NCBI GenBank assembly: GCA_030431255.1 | Contig: JAUIJL010000001.1 | Coordinates: 372,001 to 436,000 of the forward strand | Direction of reading: 5' to 3' | From: Thermoanaerobaculia bacterium | Lineage (GTDB): Bacteria; Acidobacteriota; Thermoanaerobaculia; Multivoradales; J023 | Length of the DNA stretch: 64,000 bases | Shown here: positions 25,009-33,009 of the stretch, in pieces | Position numbering within the stretch: the stretch's first letter is position 1 | How the letters are laid out: each line of letters begins with the position of its first letter | Translations under genes and position numbers: made by a program | The notes under the pieces: model-generated | What the model saw: the letters and a program-made list of their open reading frames with translations, nothing else | Database searches by the model: none | What the model was told of the DNA's origin: nothing

Positions 25009-26979
25009 GTGGCATCGTTAGATATCCTGCAGCCGTCTCCGCCAAAGGGCAAAATCCGTCCGTCCAAGTCCAGCTCTCGCCGGGCGCTCGTGCTGCTTTT
25101 CGTGCACCTATTGATCGCAGCGCACATCACCCATTGGTGGGTCACAGGGCGCTCGGTGACGCCGGTGGAGCCTTCGGAAGCGATGGCCTATGCCCGCGCC
25201 GGTATCGTCAACGCGGGCTTGATCTTCTTTGCGGTGACCGGCCTGTTGACCGCCGTCTTCGGGCGATTCTTCTGCGGCTGGGCGTGTCATGTGGTCGCTC
25301 TGCAGGACATCTCGAGCGCCTTGTTGGCGCGCGTCGGCGTCAAACCCAAACCCCTGCGATCACGGCTGCTTCGGGTGGTGCCGGCCATCGCCTTCATCTA
25401 CATCTTCCTGCTGCCGGCCGTGCTCCGTTGGTGGCGCGACGGCAGTCTCGGACCGAAGCACATGGAGCTCACCACGGACCAGTTTTGGCAAACGTTTCCT
25501 GGATGGTTCGTGGGCGGTCTCACCTTTTTCATCTGCGGTTTCGTGGTCATCTATCTGCTGGGGGCCAAGGGTTTCTGCACCTATGCTTGTCCCTACGGCG
25601 CGCTCTTCGGCGTTGCGGACAAAATCTCTCCCTTCCGGATCCGGGTCAGCCCGTCCTGTGAAGGGTGTGGCCATTGCACGGCCGTCTGCACCTCGAATGT
25701 CAGGGTGCACGAAGAGGTGCGTGATTACGGCATGGTGGTGGATTCGGGCTGCATGAAGTGCATGGACTGCGTGAGCGTCTGCCCCAACGATGCGCTTTCC
25801 TATGGATTCGGCAAGTTACCGTTTCAGGTCCGCAAGGAGGCTCCGGCCCCGAGCTCCAAGGGCCGACCCACATGGTCCGAGGAAATCGTGCTCGGGATCG
25901 GCTTTGTTTTGGGGTACGTCTCCTTCCGTGGGGTCTACGGCGCCGTTCCCTTTTTGCTGGCCCTCGGCCTGGCGGTCAGCGTCGCCTATTGCGCCTTGGT
26001 CGCGTGGCGGCTCGTCCGGGTGGACCATGTTTCCGTGCGACGTCATCGGCTCAAAATCAAAGGAGCGCTGCAGCCCGCCGGCAAGGTCGCGGTGGTGTTG
26101 CTCGGGGCGCTCGTTGTGTTGATGGCGCACAGCGCCTGGATGCGCTGGGAGATGTTTCGGGCCGATCGCCTCTACCATGCGCTGTCCGGCCCGATCGCCG
26201 CCGCCACGGAGGCGGCGGAAGATCCCGATTTGCAATCCATCCTCGAGCCGGCGGCGAAGGAGAAGCTGGAGGAAGCCTTACGACACTACGAACGCCTGAG
26301 CCGTTACGGCCTTTTTGAGGGCATCGGCCCTCTGCCGAGAAGGGCTTGGTTGGAGTTTCTGAGGCAGAACGACGCTCGGGCGCAAAACCTCGCGGTCATC
26401 GCCCGAGAGCGCAATCAACGACCTTGGGAAATGAGCCGCCTGCTCGGAGCGATCGCCGCCCGTCGCGGCGACTGGCAGGGCGCTCAAAAAGAGCTCGCTC
26501 AGGCCTATGAGAATCGTGCCGGCCGAGAGGCGGCCACCCGGCTCGGCACCGCCCAGGCCAGAGCCGGCGATCTCTCGGCCGCGGGTCAAACCTTCCGGGG
26601 GGCCGAGGAGAGATTCGGCCCGTCGGCGGAGACCCGCTACCATTTGGGTTTGGTGGCTGCCATGCAAGGAGATCCGGAAGGAGCGCGAAAAGGATTCTCA
26701 GATGCCCTTGCGTTGCAACCCGACTACGTGCCCGCGCTCGAGAATCTGGCCGGCATCGAGGCTTCGTTGGGGCGCTTCGAAGCAGCCAGAGCGCTCTTCG
26801 AAAAGGCTTTGGCGATTCACCCGGACGACATTGAGACCCGATTCCTCATGGCCCGCGTGCTGCTGGTGCTGGAGCGCCCCAACGACGCGGCGGCGGAGCT
26901 GGAGAGGATTCTGGAGCTCGACCCGGAAGCGGAGGTCGCCCGACGACTGCTCAGTGAAATCAGGGCCTTGCCGAGGTGA
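25009..26979 (+). CDS. NapH/CcoG-like membrane polyferredoxin fused to TPR repeats
   Basis: The protein has 656 residues from GTG 25009. The first 270 residues are a membrane iron-sulfur protein of the NapH/NosR-C/CcoG type. Transmembrane helices flank the CGWACH and CTYACPYGALFGVAD cysteine motifs, followed by two [4Fe-4S] ferredoxin motifs, CEGCGHCTAVC and CMKCMDCVSVCP. Two more helices come at about residues 290-330, then another near 360-380. From about residue 410 to the end it carries TPR repeats (for example LENLAGIEASLGRFEAARALFEKALAIHPDD). Such modules pass electrons from quinol to periplasmic reductases; the TPR tail suggests a protein partner. No reductase gene lies beside it, and the fusion is unusual. 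Confidence 0.82.
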   Translation: MASLDILQPSPPKGKIRPSKSSSRRALVLLFVHLLIAAHITHWWVTGRSVTPVEPSEAMAYARAGIVNAGLIFFAVTGLLTAVFGRFFCGWACHVVALQDISSALLARVGVKPKPLRSRLLRVVPAIAFIYIFLLPAVLRWWRDGSLGPKHMELTTDQFWQTFPGWFVGGLTFFICGFVVIYLLGAKGFCTYACPYGALFGVADKISPFRIRVSPSCEGCGHCTAVCTSNVRVHEEVRDYGMVVDSGCMKCMDCVSVCPNDALSYGFGKLPFQVRKEAPAPSSKGRPTWSEEIVLGIGFVLGYVSFRGVYGAVPFLLALGLAVSVAYCALVAWRLVRVDHVSVRRHRLKIKGALQPAGKVAVVLLGALVVLMAHSAWMRWEMFRADRLYHALSGPIAAATEAAEDPDLQSILEPAAKEKLEEALRHYERLSRYGLFEGIGPLPRRAWLEFLRQNDARAQNLAVIARERNQRPWEMSRLLGAIAARRGDWQGAQKELAQAYENRAGREAATRLGTAQARAGDLSAAGQTFRGAEERFGPSAETRYHLGLVAAMQGDPEGARKGFSDALALQPDYVPALENLAGIEASLGRFEAARALFEKALAIHPDDIETRFLMARVLLVLERPNDAAAELERILELDPEAEVARRLLSEIRALPR

Positions 26980-27120
26980 AAAAGTGGAGGCTCGGGGCCG
27001 ACATCCGGCTCGATTCATGAGACTCTTATCCACTGCCGGCATAATTTTTCTGCTGATCAAGACCGCAGAAAGCGCGTCTTCAATCAAACCGCCACTCTAC
27101 ACTCGGAGGAAATCCCGAAG

Positions 27121-28518
27121 ATGATCCGATCCTTTACGCTCCCAGTCCTACTTGCCGCCTTGCTGTGCCTCACTGCCGCCGGTCTCAACGCTCAAGGCTT
27201 GGGCACCCAAGACCTAGACCGCCAAAACCTAGACACTCAAGACCTTGGCGGACAGACCACCACCAACGGTCCTGATGTCACCATCCTCGACCTCTTCGAC
27301 ATTTCCAATGACGGAGCCGACGGCGATTACCGAGGGTTCTCGGTCGGCACGGATTCCTGCAACATCGGCAGTGAGCCGGTCAATTGGTGTGACAACTTCC
27401 CCAGTTGTGGCTCCCTCAACCCCGACCAACATCCGGTGATTGCCGGCAACCTCTTTCGGGTTAAAGACGGCCGGCTGGAACAGCTCGGCAAAAGCTGGCT
27501 CAAGCACGGTTTTCTGTCGACGAATTCGTTCGACACCTCCTGCGGTAGCAACAGCAATCCCGACAATCCTCCGAATTGCACTGATCCGCCCCTGGGCTCC
27601 AATCAGCTCGGAGTCGGCTGTACCGATCTCTATGGATCCGGCCTGAACGGATCCCGGGCTTTGGGCATGCGCTACGAGGTCAACGCGGCTACCGGAGTCT
27701 TTCCTTTCCCGGAAACCCAGATGCCCTTCAGCGGCAACGTCGAGCAGCGGATTCGGGTCCACCAAGACGACCTGAGCCCCGCCATGAATGCCGGCGCCCG
27801 TTACTTCTTCGAAGGGCAATACGTCGCCGACAATGACGCCACCGCTGAGACCGACGGTGTCAGCAATGCGTTCAACAATGCGTCCTATCGTGAGGCTACG
27901 GTAAACGCCTCTTTGAATATGAGCTTCTCCAGCGGCACCGTGCGCGAGCGGTCCGCCCTCTATGCCTGGCAAGCGGTGGATCCTTCGGTGGAGATCGTCA
28001 ACGCGGACTTCGTCGGCGCTTCGGGGATTCAGGAGCGATTCGAGGTGGCGCGAAAGATCACGCAATCCAAAGGCGGCACTTACACCACCGTCTTGGCGAT
28101 CCGCAACATGAACTCCGATCAGGCTGGGCGCTCTCTCTCGGTGAGCTGGGGTGAGGGGAGCGCGGGTGTCAGCAACCCGACCTTCTATTCGGTGGAAAAT
28201 CACTCCGGAGAGATCGCCTCTGGTGCAGGTGATGCCGTGCTCAAAACCAGCGATTGGGCAAATTCCGTCACAGCTACCTCCGTGAGCTGGTCGACGGATG
28301 ATTTCGCCACGGATCCGGCCGCGAATGCGCTGCGTTGGGGCACCGCCTTTACCTTCTCATTCGACTCCACAGCGGACCCGGACGATGCCCTCTATGAGAT
28401 CGGGCTCTACAAGACGGGCGCCGTCACCTCGGTCGTGATCCCCATCGGTAATTTCGGGATTTTCGGCGACGGCTTCGAATCCGGTGATACCACCAGCTGG
28501 AGTGACGCCAGCCCGTAA
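27121..28518 (+). CDS. Secreted protein with C-terminal DGFESGD tail, function unknown
   Basis: The protein has 465 residues. A signal peptide (residues 1-24) is followed by a short low-complexity stretch built on TQDL/RQNL units. The mature part is Asn/Ser/Asp-rich and beta-rich with six or more cysteines at residues 75-160 (DSCNIGSEPVNWCDNFPSCG). No catalytic motif was seen. The C-terminus ends GIFGDGFESGDTTSWSD; tails of this kind recur at the ends of many secreted proteins in some Acidobacteriota and Xanthomonadales and may mark a secretion or anchoring route. GGAGG precedes ATG 27121. A strong hairpin terminator follows. Confidence 0.65.
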   Translation: MIRSFTLPVLLAALLCLTAAGLNAQGLGTQDLDRQNLDTQDLGGQTTTNGPDVTILDLFDISNDGADGDYRGFSVGTDSCNIGSEPVNWCDNFPSCGSLNPDQHPVIAGNLFRVKDGRLEQLGKSWLKHGFLSTNSFDTSCGSNSNPDNPPNCTDPPLGSNQLGVGCTDLYGSGLNGSRALGMRYEVNAATGVFPFPETQMPFSGNVEQRIRVHQDDLSPAMNAGARYFFEGQYVADNDATAETDGVSNAFNNASYREATVNASLNMSFSSGTVRERSALYAWQAVDPSVEIVNADFVGASGIQERFEVARKITQSKGGTYTTVLAIRNMNSDQAGRSLSVSWGEGSAGVSNPTFYSVENHSGEIASGAGDAVLKTSDWANSVTATSVSWSTDDFATDPAANALRWGTAFTFSFDSTADPDDALYEIGLYKTGAVTSVVIPIGNFGIFGDGFESGDTTSWSDASP

Positions 28519-28552
28519 GGCGCCGGCCCGACCATCCAACATCATCGGTGAC

Positions 28553-28590
28553 GCAAAAAGGCCCGGGGTGACACCCTGGGCCTTTTTGCG
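28553..28590. terminator. Bidirectional intrinsic terminator between convergent genes
   Basis: The 12-bp arm GCAAAAAGGCCC (28553-28564) pairs perfectly with GGGCCTTTTTGC (28578-28589), with further GGG/CCC pairing inside a short loop. It has an A-tract on one side and a T-tract on the other, so it can end transcription of the secreted-protein gene (plus) and of the TonB-receptor gene (minus). Confidence 0.92.
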
Positions 28591-28612
28591 GTCTATGGGC
28601 TCCGAGCTCGGC

Positions 28613-31543
28613 TCAGAGCTTGAGCGCGAGGCGTAGATATCCGACGGTGCCCGGCAGGTCGTGGACCACCGGGCTCATATTGATCACACCGCAGGAGTCA
28701 CACAGGGCCGGGTCCTCGTCGAAGAGGTTGTTGACGCCGAGGATGAAGTCGATCTTGCCGTCGTCGTAAGGCAGGCTGTAGCGAACCCGCAGGTCGGTAA
28801 AGACCCGCGAGTCGAGCTCGTTGCCCGACGGTTGGTCGAGGGCGTCGACGTAGCGGAAGGTAATACCGGAGTGCCAACGCTCCCGATTCCAATTGACCGT
28901 GGTGGTCATGCGCACCTCGGGGAAGGCGCGCTGGAAGGTCTCGTTGGTGATCGTGCCGGTGCGGTCGTTCTCGCTGAAGGAGCCGTCCGGGTTGAGGGTG
29001 AATTCCGTGTAGTTGTCGAGGAAAGTGGCGTTCAGGTTGATGTCGAATTGGCCGTAGGACCCCTCCGCGCCGATCCAGCGCACACCAAAGTCCCAACCGG
29101 ACGCCTCGATCGCACCGATGTTCTGTAGTTGGTTGTCCACCAGGTTGATCAGGCCACCGCCGGTGCGCTCCACGGCATCGCAGAAGAAGGGATCGAGGGA
29201 TTCCACACACGCGGTGACGATGTCACCGGGATCCCGACCTTGGACCGCGTCGTCAATGGTCAGATCGTAGTAGTCGAGGGAGACGGTCAGGGCATTGCGT
29301 TTCAAGTTGGACGGGCTGTAGACGATGCCGAACGAGGTGTTGTCGGAGGTTTCCGCGATCAGCCTGGCGTTGCCCTGGGAGATGGCCGAGAGCTGCGGGT
29401 TGCGTTGTTGCAGGTCCGTGGGCAGCCCGAGGGCGCCGCAATTGGCGATGAAGTTGCTCGGCTGGGCCGAGTCGCGACCACCGTTGGCGGAGCCGATCAC
29501 GCCGAGCACGTCGGCGCAGGGATCGAGGAAGGTGAAGTCCTCCCGGGCTGCGCCGCCGAAGAGCTCGCCGATGCCCGGTGCCCGGATGCCCGTGGACACC
29601 GACGCGCGGATGGAGAGGTCCTTGGTCGGGCGCCAGAGCACGCCGGCCTTGTAGGTGCTCTCGGAGCCGAAGGTGCTGTAGTCGGACACGCGCCCTGCGA
29701 GGTTGAATTCCAAGTAGTCGACCGCGGCCGCTTGGAAGACCAACGGAATGTTGAGCTCGCCGTAATACTCGGTGACGTCGAAGCCACCGGCCGTGGGAGC
29801 CGACGGAATACCCGCGGTCTCGCCCCGCGCCGCGATCGGGTCCGGTTGGAAGGAACCCTGATGGTCGCGGTATTCGACGCCGGCGGCGAATGCGATGGTG
29901 CCCGTGGGCAAAGTGACCAAGTCGCCGGTGATGTTGGCGGAGATGTCGGTCAGGGTCTGCTCGCTGAAATCCCGCTGCACATAACCCACGAAGTCGAGCA
30001 TCTCTTGGGTAATCGAGCCGTTGCCGTTGGGCCCTTGACCGCCGAAGAAGTTGAAGGGCACACAATTCGGGGTGGCCGCGCAGACCGCCGGGTCGCCTAG
30101 GGCGACCGCCAGCTTGGCGGCGTTGTGGGAGCCGAATTTCTGCTGGAAGCCTCGGTTGTCACCGTAGGACGCGGTGACGTCCCAGAAGAAGGAGCGGGAA
30201 TCCGTGTCGATACGTCCCTCAAAGCCGGCGCTGCCGAAGTAGGTGTTGACGTCCTGCACGAAAATGCGCGGGCCCGATTCCAAGGGGCGTCGACCGAAGA
30301 ACTCCAGGGTGCCGTCGGCCACGGAAAGGTCCACGCCGAAGGGGTTGTAGATCTGGTCCCGGTGGATGACGATGTTTTCGGTGATGCGATTGCCGCAGCC
30401 GGCACCGAGGCAGAGGGGCTCGGGAGCGCCCATGGTTTTGGATTGGCGGTTCGTGTACACCGCCTTGACCACGAAATCGGTATTTTCGCTCACGGCGTGG
30501 GTGGCGTTCATGAAGAGGTTGACCCGCTCACTGGGGGTTTGCAGGAAGTTGAAACCCGGACCGTTGAAATTGAAACGGTCGGCGGCCGTGAAGCCGTGGA
30601 AATCGCCACTTGTGGGATTGTTCGGATCAAAGAACGGGATGTTGCCCGCGCCGTCGTTGAGCACGCCGTCGTTCAGGGTGATGTCGGCAAAGCCGAAAGC
30701 CGGTCCGAGGATGAATCGACCTTGGGGCGTGAACGACGAGCAGCCGCCGTCGAGGCAGCTGGTGCCGAAGGGCGACGGAAACGCGCTTTGGGCGCGATCG
30801 GCGGTTTCAATATCTTGCTCCTCCACATAGGACGCGCTGAATAGGAAGCGAGTCTTTTCGGTGCCGCCGCCCCAGAGCCCCGACACCTCGGTGCTTTGGC
30901 CGTCACCTTCGGACAGGAAACCACCGGTTTGGACGTCGAATTTGAAGCCGTCGAAGTCCTTGGCGGTAATGATGTTGACCACGCCGCCGATAGCGTCGGA
31001 GCCGTAGATGGCCGACGCACCGTCTTGCAAGACCTCGACCTTTTGAATGACGTTGGCCGGCAAGGTGTTGAGATCCACCGCGCTCGGCACACCGGAGGCC
31101 GACGCGCCGGCGATCCAGCGCTTGCCGTCGACCAAGATCAGGGTGCGCTTGGCGCCCACGTTGCGCAACGACAATTGCACCGCGCCGGCGCCGATGCCCG
31201 TTCCGTCTTGGGGAAAGCCGGAGTTGCCGGGCACATTGAAGCGGGTGTTGATGGCCGTGCCCATCACCGGCAGCTGTTGTAGGGTGGCACCCAGGTTGGT
31301 CAGACCCGAGCTTTCGATGTCTTCCAGGGTGACTTCCATCACCGGGGCGGGCTCGTCCAAGGGGCTGCGTTGAATGCGCGAGCCGGTGACGATGATCTCA
31401 TCGTCGACTTGGTGCTTCACCTCTTCAGCTTCCGTCTCGTCGGCTTTCGCGTCTTCGGCGTCCTGGGCGCCGAGACTCGTCGATCCCATCAACAGGAGGA
31501 GGGCGATCAGCCCACCGCGGCACAACTCAAATCCAGTTTTCAT
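28613..31543 (-). CDS. TonB-dependent outer-membrane receptor
   Basis: From ATG 31543, preceded by GAGGA, the protein has 976 residues and a signal peptide (MKTGFELCRGGLIALLLLMG, then SLGAQ). The frame is open further upstream but with no protein character. The plug domain is clear at residues about 50-190: DEIIVTGSRIQRS, then APVMEVTLEDIESSGLTNL, and LVDGKRWI, followed by LPANVIQKVEVLQDGASAIYGSDAIGGVVNI. The rest is a 22-strand-type barrel with many aromatic girdle residues, ending YLRLALKL. Receptors of this group import siderophores, vitamins or oligosaccharides. The substrate cannot be inferred from its neighbours. It stands alone between a terminator and a divergent spacer. Confidence 0.92.
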   Translation of the reverse strand: MKTGFELCRGGLIALLLLMGSTSLGAQDAEDAKADETEAEEVKHQVDDEIIVTGSRIQRSPLDEPAPVMEVTLEDIESSGLTNLGATLQQLPVMGTAINTRFNVPGNSGFPQDGTGIGAGAVQLSLRNVGAKRTLILVDGKRWIAGASASGVPSAVDLNTLPANVIQKVEVLQDGASAIYGSDAIGGVVNIITAKDFDGFKFDVQTGGFLSEGDGQSTEVSGLWGGGTEKTRFLFSASYVEEQDIETADRAQSAFPSPFGTSCLDGGCSSFTPQGRFILGPAFGFADITLNDGVLNDGAGNIPFFDPNNPTSGDFHGFTAADRFNFNGPGFNFLQTPSERVNLFMNATHAVSENTDFVVKAVYTNRQSKTMGAPEPLCLGAGCGNRITENIVIHRDQIYNPFGVDLSVADGTLEFFGRRPLESGPRIFVQDVNTYFGSAGFEGRIDTDSRSFFWDVTASYGDNRGFQQKFGSHNAAKLAVALGDPAVCAATPNCVPFNFFGGQGPNGNGSITQEMLDFVGYVQRDFSEQTLTDISANITGDLVTLPTGTIAFAAGVEYRDHQGSFQPDPIAARGETAGIPSAPTAGGFDVTEYYGELNIPLVFQAAAVDYLEFNLAGRVSDYSTFGSESTYKAGVLWRPTKDLSIRASVSTGIRAPGIGELFGGAAREDFTFLDPCADVLGVIGSANGGRDSAQPSNFIANCGALGLPTDLQQRNPQLSAISQGNARLIAETSDNTSFGIVYSPSNLKRNALTVSLDYYDLTIDDAVQGRDPGDIVTACVESLDPFFCDAVERTGGGLINLVDNQLQNIGAIEASGWDFGVRWIGAEGSYGQFDINLNATFLDNYTEFTLNPDGSFSENDRTGTITNETFQRAFPEVRMTTTVNWNRERWHSGITFRYVDALDQPSGNELDSRVFTDLRVRYSLPYDDGKIDFILGVNNLFDEDPALCDSCGVINMSPVVHDLPGTVGYLRLALKL

Positions 31544-31877
31544 GCTTCCGATCCTCATTGAAAATGAGCCAAGGGGGTTGTGATGAGAAAAGCTCCCAAG
31601 CTCCAGGCGGGGTGAGCCAGAGCTCGGCATAGCTAGCGATAGGTCAAATGAATAGGCCAATTTGACGCATTGCCAGTCTTTGGATTCAATTTTTCTGCTT
31701 TTCTCTGGTCGAAGATTAGCACAGGGACTCGGCGGTCGTCGCCGAGTTGGGACGACCGGCGTCCCGAGGAGGAGACATGGGAGAGGGCAGAGGAGGAGAG
31801 CAGGTGCTTCAGGGATAGGTAGGAGGCCTTGGCAGGATTTCTTGCTCCCCGGCGCGCTTCTTGCTTTGAATCTAGGC
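31544..31877. other. 334-bp divergent intergenic region
   Basis: This region separates the TonB-receptor gene (minus) from the broken VWFA-related gene (plus). The part at 31560-31700 has AT-rich patches suitable for the receptor promoter. No operator such as a Fur-type box was recognised. Confidence 0.5.
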
Positions 31878-32937
31878 ATGCTCTTCCCCCGACCCAAACC
31901 CTGCGTCTTGCTCATCGTTTTTCTCGTGCAAACGGCCGACGCGCCACGGGCCCTCTCCGACGGCGGTCCGCTGGCACACTTGGTGGCTCCACCGCCCATG
32001 GTGCCGTGGGAAGGCCATCACGACACGCCCTCGGAGCCGTCAGCCCTAGCCTATTGGCGGTATTTCTACGACCATTCCGATCTGCCCCTGCTCACCGCCA
32101 TGGGACGGGAATCCCAAGGCATTCGAGAGGCCTATTTGAGGGTGCTCGGGCATTGGGCGGAGGGCTTCGACAGCGACTCCGTGGAGCTTCTCGCCGAGCT
32201 GCACCACCGACTGCGGGACCGCGACAATTGTTATCCCTTGGAATCCCGTCGCTCCTTGAAGTCCATGGGCGCCGCGGCCCCGGGGTCGGTGCTGCCCGCG
32301 GCGCTTTTGCACGCCTATGCCTTGGAGCATCAGGTGAATCATCGGCGATTCCGCAGCTTTGAGGTCAACGCTGAGCACATTGAGCGGCTGATCGACCTGC
32401 ACGTCGACTCCCACGACGGCTCCCACGGTGGCTCGCCAGAAGCAAAGGCGAAGGTGCCGGTCCCTGAGTGGGTTCGCCAAGTGGCCTTTCAAGAGCGTAT
32501 TCGTCTCGCTCTGGACGACGGCGAGGGGGATCACGCCCGTCGCCTTCTGGATCAGGCCCGAGACGACTTTCCGAAGCACGTGCGTTTTCTGCTGTTGGAC
32601 TTCGAGATTCAGCGCGGGTCCACGGGCAAAGCCGATCCTCGGAGCCGTGAGCTTTTGCAGGGGTGGGCTGCCGACGAGGGCATGACCGAGAGGCTGCGCT
32701 ACCTACAGGTTCCCGTCGCCGAGCTGACCGCGACAGCGCGGGCGAGTCGTCGAGATCCAAAACCTCGACCAAGTGTCGGACGCCTTGGACGGCGTGCTCT
32801 CCGACCTGCGCAACCAAGTCGCCATCGGTTATTACCCCAACCCCAGCCGCGGAGACGGTAGTTGGAGGGAAGTGGAGGTCAAAGCGAAAGGTATCGGCAT
32901 TCGGCTGCGTCATGCGTCGGGTTATTTCGATGGGTGA
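31878..32937 (+). pseudogene. Broken gene: N-terminal module of unknown type joined out of frame to a VWFA-related C-terminus
   Basis: From ATG 31878 a protein-like frame with a signal peptide (CVLLIVFLVQTADA) runs for about 285 residues, rich in helices such as QERIRLALDDGEGDHARRLLDQA. After about 32730 this frame turns to Arg/Pro-rich nonsense and stops at 32861. A different frame, open from 32728 to TGA 32935, encodes DALDGVLSDLRNQVAIGYYP, DGSWREVEVKAKG and IRLRHASGYFDG. That is the typical end of the VWFA-related domain of Acidobacteriota secreted proteins. The VWA domain with its MIDAS motif, which should precede this tail, is absent. A deletion plus frame change around 32728-32755 explains the structure. 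Confidence 0.65.
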
Positions 32938-33009
32938 TGAAGCAGGCTACTGAGCTGGAATCCATTGGAAACACATCGACCTTCTGAGACACTTCCTTTC
33001 GGAAAAACC

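Noticed and set aside
24605-25145. Minus-strand frame with repeated FTPAFHPGFSPRL
   Set aside because: It is only the reverse translation of the 13-bp array (three copies per 13 residues), with no start context or flanking gene structure; a repeat peptide from it is unlikely.
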